39,917 nt of DNA from Verrucomicrobiales bacterium (lineage in GTDB: Bacteria > Verrucomicrobiota > Verrucomicrobiia > Verrucomicrobiales > DEV007): the NCBI GenBank assembly GCA_030730365.1, contig JANQVJ010000015.1, positions 1 through 39,917 on the forward strand. Reading direction: 5' to 3'. Below the pieces are notes generated by a model that did no database searches, was not told where the DNA came from, and saw only the letters and a program-made list of their open reading frames with translations. Position numbers and translations under genes: made by a program. Shown here in pieces: positions 16,535 to 25,160 of the stretch. Each line of letters starts with the position of its first letter. Position 1 is the stretch's first letter.

Positions 16535-17887
16535 ATGCCCTTTCACCAGCAATCAATTGACAAGTCCATCGCCGTCGCTTTGATCCACGGGGTGAAGACC
16601 ATTTCCCCTGCCGATCTCCGCGAGCCGTTTTACGAAGGCTCGGTCCAGCGCCTCTTCGCTGTGCCGGGAGACGACTCTGTCATGGTCACGCAGACGACTT
16701 CGCGGGGTTCGGTCTTTGACGTGGGAGCGCTCTTTGAAATCGAGGGGAATGACGTCAATCGCGCTCTTTTTCGTCATGTTCTTTACAGCCGTATGGCCGA
16801 TCCGGCGGTGTGGCAGCGGGTTCGGCAGGCGATCACGGAGGCCCCCGAGCTGGACGAGGACTACCGCCGCGATCTGCTCACGGGCCTGCTCGAGAGCTGC
16901 TGCGAACGCGGCGCGCGCACCCATCACGAGGGCATGCTCGACGCTGTCACCGGTGAGGTGAGCCGCAGTGGGGTGCCGGCGAATCCGAGCGCCTGCAACG
17001 TCGTGCGGAAATACCAGATCCTGAAGCCGAGTCGCGCGAACTTCCTCGGGGCGCATCTTTTTGACTACTCGCAGTTCAGCCATGAGGACGGCTTTGTCGT
17101 CCCGCTCGAGTACATCGTGCGATTCGGAATCACGAGTGCGAGTTCGGTTTACCGCAAGTACACGGCGATGGACGCGGGGGCGCGGCGGGCCTTCGAGCAC
17201 GAGCTCGGCGTCTCGCGTCCGCTCGAGGCCTGGCAGTATCTGGAAAAGCCGGTCAGTGATTTCACGAGCAAGTTCGAACCCGAGGACCGCATGGTGAGCA
17301 AGCAGGAGGCCCTCGTCATGAGCGGTCTCAGCGGCACGCAGTTCGCCGACAGCGGCAAGCTCGCGGTGCTCGGCGCCTGGGCGGTGCGCCATCTCGTCGA
17401 GGAGATCGGGTTGCTGATGTGGGACATCAAATGGGAATTCGCGAAAGACGGCGACGAGCTCGTCTTTGTCGATACGATCGACACCGACTCGATCCGCGCG
17501 ACGATGTTCATCGACGTCGAGGGCGGCCGATTTGTGACGCATTACAACAAGCAGGCGATGCGCGACTACTTTGCCCTGCTCCACGACGATTGGATCTCGG
17601 ACATCAAGGAGGCCAAGGCCCTCGGGCAGAAGGCCGGCGTCGCCTTTACCGAAATCCTCAAGGCGGGCCAGGAAAAAGGTGAATATGCCGCCACTCCGGA
17701 GGTAGATCCCGTCTTCCTTGATCTGCAGGTGCGGAAAATGGCCGCGATCCGCGATTACATCACCGGACTGGCGGCCGCCGACGTCGTCCGCGGGGTCCTC
17801 GCGGAGGCGGGACGGGAGGAGATCGAATTTTACCGGGCGAGGGGCGTTCTGGAGGGATTACGGAAAATAAACGGGATCTCCTCGTGA
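16535..17887 (+). CDS. purC: Long-form SAICAR synthetase-like protein (PurC)
   Basis: A 450-residue protein, much longer than the usual 235-300. PurC features are in order: 'EPFYEGSVQRLFAVPGDD' (33-47, the N-terminal ATP-site strand), 'RGSVFDVGALFEIEG', then an insertion of roughly 80-100 residues (about 85-180). Next are 'VPLEYIVRFG' (189-198), 'SKFEPEDRMVS' (245-255), 'WDIKWEF' (296-302) and 'VDTIDTDSIR' (312-321). PurC joins CAIR and aspartate using ATP. At residue 36 Ser replaces the Lys of the usual EGK motif. It heads the pur cluster and has a good AGGA ribosome binding site. A divergent PurC is the best reading; a PurC-like paralogue with another job is possible. Confidence 0.75.
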   Translation: MPFHQQSIDKSIAVALIHGVKTISPADLREPFYEGSVQRLFAVPGDDSVMVTQTTSRGSVFDVGALFEIEGNDVNRALFRHVLYSRMADPAVWQRVRQAITEAPELDEDYRRDLLTGLLESCCERGARTHHEGMLDAVTGEVSRSGVPANPSACNVVRKYQILKPSRANFLGAHLFDYSQFSHEDGFVVPLEYIVRFGITSASSVYRKYTAMDAGARRAFEHELGVSRPLEAWQYLEKPVSDFTSKFEPEDRMVSKQEALVMSGLSGTQFADSGKLAVLGAWAVRHLVEEIGLLMWDIKWEFAKDGDELVFVDTIDTDSIRATMFIDVEGGRFVTHYNKQAMRDYFALLHDDWISDIKEAKALGQKAGVAFTEILKAGQEKGEYAATPEVDPVFLDLQVRKMAAIRDYITGLAAADVVRGVLAEAGREEIEFYRARGVLEGLRKINGISS

Positions 17888-17894
17888 TGTGCGG

Positions 17895-17922
17895 TTGACT
17901 CGACACGAATCCGGCCTAGGAA
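17895..17922 (+). promoter_or_regulatory. Possible sigma70-type promoter before purS
   Basis: TTGACT (17895-17900) and TAGGAA (17917-17922) are 16 bp apart in the 74-bp gap between purC and purS. This may allow purS-F to be transcribed separately from purC. The -10 match is weak. Confidence 0.3.
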
Positions 17923-17961
17923 AAGAAACAACCTCAGATCGGGAAAAACCCTGTTTTATCC

Positions 17962-18414
17962 ATGCGGGAGACCTACGAAATCAGTGACCGCTTCATCGGA
18001 GCCGGTGACGCCAACCACTTACTCTATGAACCACTTAGCAGTGGTCTGACCTTCCGTCGGACCCGCCGCTACGAGCTGGAATTCGAAGGTGAGCGCACCG
18101 CCATGGACGCCTTTGTCCGCAAGACGCTCTTCGACGAGATCAGTCACGACCTGCACGAGGGTGAAGAGCCGGGCCTGTCAGGTTTCACCTTTTTCCTCGA
18201 CTATGGAATGAAGCCGGGCGCTCTCGACCTCGAGAAAGAGGCCATCCTCCGGTATTACGCAGGGATCACGGAACCCGGTTTCACGCTCAAAAATCTCAAG
18301 ATTCGCCAGCGGATTTACCTTTTCGGCGGGAAAGTGGATGAATCGGACCGATTCGTTCGCGACATCTGCAACGCAGCCATTCACCAGTGGAACGTGACTC
18401 AAGCCAATGTCTGA
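17962..18414 (+). CDS. purS: Extended PurS-type FGAM synthase subunit
   Basis: A 150-residue protein. Residues about 73-146 align with a whole PurS of about 80 residues: 'FFLDYGMKPGALDLEKEAIL' matches the usual V-x-LK-x-x-VLDPQG opening, 'LKNLKIRQRIYLFGG' matches the RxGK strand, and 'VRDICNAAIHQWNV' matches the 'CEKLLAN-VIEDY' end. Residues about 29-70 ('RRTRRYELEFEGERTAMDAF' and 'VRKTLFDEISHDLHEG') resemble the C-terminal half of PurS again. PurS bridges PurL and PurQ in the complex that makes FGAM from FGAR and glutamine. The stop overlaps the purL start by 8 bp, which strongly supports the identity. No Shine-Dalgarno sequence. Confidence 0.78.
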   Translation: MRETYEISDRFIGAGDANHLLYEPLSSGLTFRRTRRYELEFEGERTAMDAFVRKTLFDEISHDLHEGEEPGLSGFTFFLDYGMKPGALDLEKEAILRYYAGITEPGFTLKNLKIRQRIYLFGGKVDESDRFVRDICNAAIHQWNVTQANV

Positions 18415-20845
18415 TTCTTCGACTCTCTCTATTCTCGACCAGATCGCCGAGGCCCCGGCGGATCACTACCGCGTTCTCAAGATCTCGGACCTCGACGGCG
18501 ATAGATTGCTCGAACTGAGCAAGTTCATGAAACTCTCGCTCTCGCGCGAGGACATGCTCGCGATCCAGGAGATCTACCGCGGCTGGGAGCGCGAACCCAC
18601 CGATGTCGAGCTCGAGGTCATCGCCCAGACCTGGAGCGAGCATTGCAAGCACCGCATCTTCGGCGCCACGATCACTCACGAGATCAACGGGGAGACCGAG
18701 ACGGTCGATTCGCTTTTCAAGACCTACATCCGCGACGTCTCGCAGCGCATTTTCGAGAAAAAGCCCGGATTTGTCCTCTCGGCCTTCCACGACAACGCGG
18801 GTTTCATCACCCTCGACGAAAATCTGGCGGTCTGTCTGAAGGCCGAGACGCACAACCACCCCAGCGCGATCGAGCCCTATGCCGGCGCTAACACCGGTCT
18901 CGGCGGGGTCATCCGCGACATCCTCGGAGCGGGCAAAGGCGCCAAGCCGATCGGCTCTCTTGATGTCTTCTGCTTCGGCGCGCCCGACACTTCGATGGAC
19001 CATATCAAGGCGACCGACGTCATCCATCCGCTCGGGGTGATGCGCGGTGTCGTCCGCGGCGTGCGTGACTACGGCAATCGCATGGGCATCCCCACGATCA
19101 GCGGGGCGATCCAGTTCGACGATTCCTACATTTACAATCCGCTTGTCTTCTGCGGCACGGCCGGAGTCATCCCGATCAAGGACATCGACAAAAAGGTCGA
19201 GCCGGGGATGAAAGTCATTTCCGTCGGCGGACGCACTGGCCGCGACGGTCTCCACGGGGCGACCTTTTCCTCCGCCGCGCTCGATACAGAGAGCCACGAG
19301 TCCGACCAGCAGGCTGTGCAGATTGGGAATCCGATCGAAGAGAAAAAAGCGGCCGACTTTGTCCTCGCGGCCCGTGACAAGGGTCTCATCGGATTCATCA
19401 CCGATTGCGGTGCGGGCGGATACTCGAGCGCGGCGGGCGAGATGCTCGAGGAATGCGGTGGGGTCATCGACCTCGATCAGGTGAAGCTGAAAGAGCCCGG
19501 CCTCGTCAGTTGGGAAGTCTTCATCAGTGAGAGCCAGGAGCGCATGGTCCTCGCGGTGAACGAGTCGGCCCTGCCCGAACTGCGCAAGCTCGCTGATCTC
19601 TACGAGACCGAACTGACCGAACTCGGCACCGCCGACGGTTCCGGCATTCTCAAGGTCACCCACCACGGCAATACCGTCTGTCAGCTCGATTGTTCCAAGC
19701 TCCACGATGCTCCCGTTCGCAAGCTCAAGGCCCGATGGGAAAAGAAAACCGGTCCAGTCGATGCGCCCATTCTCACCAAGCCGGGCGAGGAGTTGAAGGA
19801 TCTTTTCACCGACTTTGCGATTGTCTCGCGCGAGCCCATCATTCGCGAATACGATCACGAGGTCCAGGGCAACACCGTTCTCAAGCCGCTCGCGGGAGCC
19901 TCGGGCGACGCCCCGCAGGACGCCTCGGTCCTCCGCATCAGTGGCAGTAAGCGACTCATGTCCATGAGCGTCGCGATCCTGCCCGAGTGGGGCAAGACCG
20001 ACCCCTACGCGATGGGAGCGGCCTGCGTTGACGAGTGTGTTCGCCAGCTTGTCGCCTCGGGTGCAGATCCGGATCGTCTCGCCATCCTCGACAACTTCTG
20101 CATGGGTAATCCCGAGGCCGAGGAGGAACTCGGCGCCCTCGTCGAGACGGTCAAAGGCATCGCCGCCGCCGCCGAAGCCTACGGAGCGCCCTTCGTCTCC
20201 GGAAAGGATTCCTTCTACAACTACTTCGAGACCGAGGACGGCCCCGTCTCCATCCCCGTGACCATTCTCATCAGCGGCATGGGCATCATCGAGGACGCTG
20301 CCCATGTTACTGGGGCATCGCTCCGGCGCAGCGACAGTCTCCTCGCGATCATCGGCCACACCCAGTCCGCTCTCGGCGGATCGGTCTTCGCCCGTCGTCA
20401 CGAGATCGCCAATGCCGAAGTCCCCGCGACCTCCCTCGACGAGGCCTTCAAGTGTTATCGTCAGTATTACGAGGCGGTCAAAGAGGGCCTCATCCTCTCC
20501 GCTCACGACGTCAGTGAAGGCGGTCTCGCCGTCACTCTCGCCGAGGCGGCTTTCTCCGGAAAAGGCGGTCTCGAGATCGATCTCTGCTCGCTCCCGATGG
20601 ATGACGACGCCTCGAAGGCGGCGATGCTCTTCGGCGAGTCGCCCTCTCGGCTCGTCATCGAAGTCGCTCCGGAAAATCTCGAACGCGTCGCGAAACTTTT
20701 TGAAGGGCTTCCCTTCGCCGCGCTCGGACGAGCGACCTCCAGTCACACGAATCTCGTCGTGGAGTGGGGTAAAGAAACCCTCATCAACGAGTCCCTCACC
20801 GATCTCAAATCGTTATGGAAGAACGGCCTTGCGCAGTACTACTGA
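18407..20845 (+). CDS. purL: Phosphoribosylformylglycinamidine synthase, synthetase subunit PurL
   Basis: An 812-residue protein, somewhat longer than the small PurL of Bacillus (about 740) and far shorter than the single-chain enzyme (about 1300). The first 60 residues form an N-terminal extension. Clear signatures follow: 'AQTWSEHCKHRIFG', 'AVCLKAETHNHPSAIEPYAG', 'GANTGLGGVIRDILG', 'SVGGRTGRDGLHGATFSS' and, in the second repeat, 'NFCMGNPEAEEELG', 'PFVSGKDSFYNYF' and 'SAHDVSEGGLAVTLAEAAFS'. It performs ATP-dependent amidation of FGAR using ammonia supplied by PurQ. It overlaps purS by 8 bp and purQ by 31 bp, so translation is likely coupled across the three subunits. Confidence 0.97.
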   Translation: MSDSSTLSILDQIAEAPADHYRVLKISDLDGDRLLELSKFMKLSLSREDMLAIQEIYRGWEREPTDVELEVIAQTWSEHCKHRIFGATITHEINGETETVDSLFKTYIRDVSQRIFEKKPGFVLSAFHDNAGFITLDENLAVCLKAETHNHPSAIEPYAGANTGLGGVIRDILGAGKGAKPIGSLDVFCFGAPDTSMDHIKATDVIHPLGVMRGVVRGVRDYGNRMGIPTISGAIQFDDSYIYNPLVFCGTAGVIPIKDIDKKVEPGMKVISVGGRTGRDGLHGATFSSAALDTESHESDQQAVQIGNPIEEKKAADFVLAARDKGLIGFITDCGAGGYSSAAGEMLEECGGVIDLDQVKLKEPGLVSWEVFISESQERMVLAVNESALPELRKLADLYETELTELGTADGSGILKVTHHGNTVCQLDCSKLHDAPVRKLKARWEKKTGPVDAPILTKPGEELKDLFTDFAIVSREPIIREYDHEVQGNTVLKPLAGASGDAPQDASVLRISGSKRLMSMSVAILPEWGKTDPYAMGAACVDECVRQLVASGADPDRLAILDNFCMGNPEAEEELGALVETVKGIAAAAEAYGAPFVSGKDSFYNYFETEDGPVSIPVTILISGMGIIEDAAHVTGASLRRSDSLLAIIGHTQSALGGSVFARRHEIANAEVPATSLDEAFKCYRQYYEAVKEGLILSAHDVSEGGLAVTLAEAAFSGKGGLEIDLCSLPMDDDASKAAMLFGESPSRLVIEVAPENLERVAKLFEGLPFAALGRATSSHTNLVVEWGKETLINESLTDLKSLWKNGLAQYY

Positions 20846-21552
20846 AATTTCCCGGCACCAACTGTGACGCGGAAACGGCCCGCGCGCTGGAGGAAGTCGG
20901 CTTTGTCACGGAGACGCTGCCCGTTTCCGCGCTCGAGCCAGGGAAGCTCGTCGGGGTCAGTCTTGTTGTCCTGTCAGGGGGCTTCAGCTACGGCGACTAC
21001 GTCATGTCGGGTCGCATTGCCAGTCTCGTCACCGAGCAGAAGATCGGCAAGACCCTCGGTGATTTCCGCGACAACGGCGGCTACATCCTCGGGATCTGCA
21101 ACGGCTTTCAGATTCTCACCCAGCTCGATCTCCTGCCCTCAGGCAGTCTCGTCGAAAACGCGAGCGGTCGCTTCCAGTGCCAGTGGGTCACGTTGAAGAA
21201 CCTCGCTCCGACGAGTCCCTTCCTCACCCATCTCCCCGCGGAGTTCGAGTTCCCCATCGCCCACGCCGAGGGCCGTCTCGTCACCAAAGACGCTGCCGAG
21301 GCCGCCGAGTACCTTTCGAGCGGAGCGGCCGCGCTCACTTACCGCGACGAGGTCAACGGCAGCTTCGAGCGCATCGCCGGCCTGCAGGATGAGAGCGGAC
21401 GCGTCTTCGGTCTCATGCCGCATCCCGAGAGATTTCTTCACCGTCAGGATCACTACGACCCTGATTGGAAAAGCACCGGCGAAGACGAGTCCCGGGGCAG
21501 CGGATATTACTTCTTCCGCTCCCTCCATGAATCCATTACCAAGTCGAACTGA
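20815..21552 (+). CDS. purQ: FGAM synthase glutaminase subunit PurQ
   Basis: A 245-residue class I glutamine amidotransferase. It shows 'LKFPGTNCDAETARAL' at the start, 'VVLSGGFSYGDYVMSGRIAS', nucleophile Cys95 in 'GICNGFQIL', and catalytic His203 and Glu205 in 'GLMPHPERFLH'. 'SGRFQCQWVTLKN' is also typical. It releases ammonia from glutamine for PurL. The start at 20815 lies 31 bp inside purL and gives the expected N-terminus. The stop is followed directly by the purM ATG with no gap. All triad residues are present. Confidence 0.96.
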   Translation: MEERPCAVLLKFPGTNCDAETARALEEVGFVTETLPVSALEPGKLVGVSLVVLSGGFSYGDYVMSGRIASLVTEQKIGKTLGDFRDNGGYILGICNGFQILTQLDLLPSGSLVENASGRFQCQWVTLKNLAPTSPFLTHLPAEFEFPIAHAEGRLVTKDAAEAAEYLSSGAAALTYRDEVNGSFERIAGLQDESGRVFGLMPHPERFLHRQDHYDPDWKSTGEDESRGSGYYFFRSLHESITKSN

Positions 21553-22545
21553 ATGAGCAGCGAATTTACCTACAAGGCCGCAGGCGTGGACATCAAAGAG
21601 GCGGCTGCGCTCGTCGGCGACATCGGTGAACTGCGCCGCAGCACCGAGGGCAAGCGATCGCTCATGGGAGCCTTCGGGCTTTTCGCCGCGAGTTATGATC
21701 TCAGCGCTTACAAAAATCCCGTCATCATGACCGGATGCGACGGCGTCGGGACCAAGCTGGAGCTACTCCTCGAGCACGACCAGCTTGAAATCGCCGGCAA
21801 GGACCTCGTCGCGATGAACGTGAACGACATCCTCACGACCGGAGGCGACCCGCTCATGTTCCTCGACTACGTCGGGATCGGCCGCATCGATAAGGTGAAG
21901 ATCAAACGCCTCATCGCTGGCATGGCTGAGCACCTCGCGAGCTGCGACTGCATCCTCGCCGGCGGCGAGACCGCCGAGATGCCTGGCATCGTTCCCGACG
22001 GCATCATCGAGCTGAGCGGATTCTGTGTCGGCGCGGCCGAGAAATCAAATCTCATCGATCCGACCCGCATTGAGGTCGGCGACAAGCTCATCGGTTATCC
22101 CTCTGACGGGCTTCACGCGAACGGCTGGAGCCTTGTCCGCAAGATCCTCAAGGCTCACCCCGGTCTCATCGATGATGACGAGTGGGGTGAGTTCCTCGCT
22201 CCGACCCGTCTTTACCATGATGTCCTTGCTGGGCTGCGCGAGCACGCCATCGACATCAAGGCGATGGCCCACATCACCGGCGGCGGATTGCCCGAGAATC
22301 TTGAGCGACTCCTCGCCGAAAAGGGTGCCTCGATCACGATCCCTCGCTGGAACCTGGGAGCAATCCCGAAAGTGCTTGCCTTTGTCGATGACGCCGAGGC
22401 GATCAACACCTTCAACATGGGCTGGGGATGGGTCGCCATCGTTCCCGCCGCCCAGGCCGAAGCCGCCGCCGCCTTTCATCCCGGAGCCCTCGTCATCGGT
22501 GAGATCGATGCGTCCGGAACTGTCCGGGTTGAGATTGCCAATTGA
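21553..22545 (+). CDS. purM: AIR synthetase PurM
   Basis: A 330-residue protein with PurM signatures: 'YKAAGVDIKEAAALVGDI', 'NPVIMTGCDGVGTKLELL', 'DLVAMNVNDILTTGGDPLMF', 'CILAGGETAEMPGIVPDG', 'LIGYPSDGLHANGWSLVR' and 'HITGGGLPENLERLL'. It closes the imidazole ring, converting FGAM to AIR with ATP. The length is normal. It begins on the base after the purQ stop and ends 6 bp before purF, so the genes are surely co-transcribed. No Shine-Dalgarno sequence; translation may rely on coupling from purQ. Confidence 0.96.
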   Translation: MSSEFTYKAAGVDIKEAAALVGDIGELRRSTEGKRSLMGAFGLFAASYDLSAYKNPVIMTGCDGVGTKLELLLEHDQLEIAGKDLVAMNVNDILTTGGDPLMFLDYVGIGRIDKVKIKRLIAGMAEHLASCDCILAGGETAEMPGIVPDGIIELSGFCVGAAEKSNLIDPTRIEVGDKLIGYPSDGLHANGWSLVRKILKAHPGLIDDDEWGEFLAPTRLYHDVLAGLREHAIDIKAMAHITGGGLPENLERLLAEKGASITIPRWNLGAIPKVLAFVDDAEAINTFNMGWGWVAIVPAAQAEAAAAFHPGALVIGEIDASGTVRVEIAN

Positions 22546-22551
22546 TTTTAA

Positions 22552-24477
22552 ATGAGTGACCCCCTTCATCACGAGTGCGGCATAGCCTTCGTGAGGCTCA
22601 AGAAAGATCTGGCCTACTATCACGATCGCTACGGCACGTGTCTGTGGGGTTTCCAGCGTCTCTACCTGCTCATGGAAAAGCAGCACAATCGGGGTCAGGA
22701 CGGCGTCGGCGTGGGTTGCTGCAAGCTGGACATGCCCTTGGGGCAGCCCTACCTTTTCCGAGAGCGCAGCGCCGAGCGTGACTCTCTCATCCGCGTGATG
22801 GAGGATCAGCTCCGCAGTCTACGCAAGCTTGAACGCCGCGGGCGCCTTGATCCTGGGGATCCGGTCTCTTTCAAAAAGAACTTCGATTTCGGCGGTGAGG
22901 TCCTCATCGGACACCTCCGCTACGGCACCTCGGGTCAATTCGGGAGCGGCGGTTGCCATCCCTATGTCCGTCGTACGAACTACCCGACAAAGACCCTCAT
23001 GGTCGCGGGGAACTTCAACATGACGAACGCCCGCGATCTCAATCACCACCTCATTGATCGCGGTCAACATCCGGTTTTTGACACTGACACCCAGACTGTC
23101 CTCGAAGAGATCGGCTACCATCTCGACGAAGTCCACGACGCGATCTATCGGCGTGAACGCGACGCGGGAACGGACGGGCGTCTCATCCCCGGGATCATTT
23201 CCGAAGAGATCGACCTCGCCCGTATCATTGAAAAATGCGCGAAGATCTGGGACGGGGGTTACACCATCGCCGGCGTCGTCGGGAATGGAGACAGCTTCGT
23301 CCTGCGTGACCCGAACGGGATCCGGCCCTGCTTCTACTACGAAGATGACGACGTCATCGCCTTTGCGAGTGAGCGCGTCCCTCTGATGACGGTCTTCAAT
23401 GCCGATGTCGATGAGGTCAAAGAGTTGCCGCAGGGCAATGTCGCGGTCATGAAGCACTCGGGCGGGCTCGAGATCAAGCCTTACACGGAGCCCCGCGAGC
23501 GCACTCCCTGCTCCTTTGAGCGCATTTATTTCTCGCGCGGCAACGACCCCGATATCTACCGCGAGCGCATGCGCCTGGGGGCGAACCTCGTCCCGCAGAT
23601 CGTGAATCGGATTGAGAAAGACTTCGACAAGACAGTCTTCAGTTTCATCCCGAATACCGCCGAGATCGCCTACTATGGTCTCATGCACGGGCTCCGGATG
23701 CTGCGTCGTGATCAGGTCAAAGACCAGATCCTCGCCGCCGCCAAGGCGGGCGAACTCAACGAATCGACGATAGACAAGCTCATCCTCCAAAGCTGGCCGC
23801 GGGGGGAAAAGATTGCGCACAAGGACATCAAGTTGCGCACCTTCATCGCTCAGGAAAAAGGCCGTGATCAGATGGTCTCGCACATCTATGACGTGACCTA
23901 TGGCCAGATCGCTCCCGGCGAGACGCTCGTCGTCATCGATGACTCCATCGTCCGAGGCACGACCTTGAAAGATTCCATCATCAAGATTCTATCCCGCCTC
24001 GATCCGAGGAAGATCATCATCGCTTCGACCGCCCCGCAGATCCGCTACCCGGATTGCTACGGCATCGATATGTCCGAGCTCGGTAAGTTCATCGCTTTTA
24101 AAGCCGCCGTGAACCTGCTCGAACGCGCCGGGATGCACAATCGTCTAACCGACGTCTATTACCAGTGCCGCGAAGAGCTGAAGAAGCCCGTCGAGGAGAT
24201 GGGGAATCCGGTCAAAGCGATCTACGAGCCCTTCACCGAAGAGGAGATTTCCGCGGAGGTCAGCCGCATGGTCACACCCGAGAATATTCCTTGGAAAGGG
24301 GAAGTCGAAGTCATCTTTCAGACGGTCGCCGGACTCAGGGACGCAATTCCCAATCACAACGGAGACTGGTATTTCACCGGGAACTACCCGACTCCGGGTG
24401 GCTACAAGGTCGTTAATCAGGCCTTCGTCGGCTACATGGACAAGACCGGCGAACGACCCTACGATATTCTGCTCTGA
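22552..24477 (+). CDS. purF: Long-form amidophosphoribosyltransferase PurF
   Basis: A 641-residue protein, against about 470-510 for common PurF. Cys9 in 'HHECGIAFVRL' follows a short propeptide-like leader, as in the self-processed class of PurF, and would be the N-terminal nucleophile. Glutaminase-domain motifs include 'MEKQHNRGQDGVGVG', 'GHLRYGTSGQFG' and 'VAGNFNMTNARDLNHHLIDR'. The PRPP-binding loop is 'LVVIDDSIVRGTTLKDS'. The C-terminal region ('DWYFTGNYPTPGGYKVVNQA') and overall layout match the long PurF known from Bacteroidota. It makes phosphoribosylamine from PRPP and glutamine, the first committed purine step. It is last in the cluster; a GCGGCC-T-GGCCGC palindrome starts 10 bp after the stop. 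Confidence 0.93.
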   Translation: MSDPLHHECGIAFVRLKKDLAYYHDRYGTCLWGFQRLYLLMEKQHNRGQDGVGVGCCKLDMPLGQPYLFRERSAERDSLIRVMEDQLRSLRKLERRGRLDPGDPVSFKKNFDFGGEVLIGHLRYGTSGQFGSGGCHPYVRRTNYPTKTLMVAGNFNMTNARDLNHHLIDRGQHPVFDTDTQTVLEEIGYHLDEVHDAIYRRERDAGTDGRLIPGIISEEIDLARIIEKCAKIWDGGYTIAGVVGNGDSFVLRDPNGIRPCFYYEDDDVIAFASERVPLMTVFNADVDEVKELPQGNVAVMKHSGGLEIKPYTEPRERTPCSFERIYFSRGNDPDIYRERMRLGANLVPQIVNRIEKDFDKTVFSFIPNTAEIAYYGLMHGLRMLRRDQVKDQILAAAKAGELNESTIDKLILQSWPRGEKIAHKDIKLRTFIAQEKGRDQMVSHIYDVTYGQIAPGETLVVIDDSIVRGTTLKDSIIKILSRLDPRKIIIASTAPQIRYPDCYGIDMSELGKFIAFKAAVNLLERAGMHNRLTDVYYQCREELKKPVEEMGNPVKAIYEPFTEEEISAEVSRMVTPENIPWKGEVEVIFQTVAGLRDAIPNHNGDWYFTGNYPTPGGYKVVNQAFVGYMDKTGERPYDILL

Positions 24478-25160
24478 CCGAGAGTTGCGGCCTGGCCGCT
24501 GGAGTCCCGCCGCCTTCTCTAGACTTGCTGCTCAGGGCTGATCAGCGAGGGCGGCGACGTTCGTCACTTTCACTGGGCTGATTGATAACGGAGCGGGGAG
24601 CGTTGTAGCCCGGCTTCGGCTGATTCTGAGGACGTAGTGCCGCGGGGCGCAGTGGCGGCTGGTTTTGCGGGCGCTGCTGCGGACGATTGGTGTAGTCGGT
24701 CGACGGCCGGTTGATGAACTTGCCGCTAAAACTTTTGTCGAGCGGATCGGTGGATATGTGCCCTCCAACGGCAGCAGGATGGCATTTCTGCAGAGCACCG
24801 AATGCACGATCGAGGATGCGGATGCGATAGTTCGTCGCTGCGATGGAGCCATGGCGGCAGCAGAAGATTATGTCTGGGCTGGGTCGATTCACAACTGGAG
24901 CGACCAACAAAGGACTGAGAAGTCGGAGGTGTTCGTGGCACAGTTTTCACGGATCGACTCAGAAGCGTAGTCGGCGTTATTTAGATTGAGCTGGAATGAG
25001 GAACTCATCAGGAAGGGAGCCTTTGCTGGACGTTTCGCTCGACATTACTACCTGAATCCGATTCGGCCCCGGCACGATCCTCCTATTTCCCATCGCCGCG
25101 AGCCAGCCACCTTGTGAACTGCCGCACCTGAACCCGAAAGTAATTGTCCTTCACTCTTCC
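24478..25160. other. 683-bp region without a confident gene
   Basis: It lies between the end of purF and the end of the RND permease gene. A palindrome GCGGCC-T-GGCCGC is at 24487-24499 and may help end the pur transcript, though no T-tract follows. Coding-like stretches occur on the minus strand but in different frames, including a Met-initiated 39-codon frame from 25008 downwards and the frame listed separately at 24542-24910. The pattern suggests decayed coding sequence rather than a regulatory region. Confidence 0.45.
24542..24910 (-). pseudogene. Possible decayed or unidentified coding sequence
   Basis: A minus-strand frame of about 122 codons with no ATG; the first possible start is TTG. 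The C-terminal 45 residues are Pro/Gln/Asn/Arg-rich ('NRPQQRPQNQPPLRP'), a bias that rarely arises by chance and suggests real coding. The middle contains 'CCRHGSIAATNYRIR' and 'KCHPAAVGGHISTDP'. I do not recognise a family with any confidence. A competing plus-strand frame (24665-24970) has a poorer codon pattern. Confidence 0.22.

Noticed and set aside
18296-20746. 816-codon open frame on the minus strand opposite purL
   Set aside because: PurL motifs on the plus strand are unmistakable and the gene sits in a conserved cluster; the antisense frame is compositional.
24542-24910. Resemblance of 'KCHPAAVGGHISTDP' to the C-terminal motif of YidD
   Set aside because: The preceding CRF-x-PTCS region and spacing of YidD are not present and the match is only a few residues; not strong enough to name the gene.
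25021-25113. Peptide 'HYYLNPIRPR' on the plus strand as a trace of a Y1/REP transposase
   Set aside because: Only a handful of residues resemble the 'LNPVRAGL' motif of that family, and no catalytic His or Tyr context is present.
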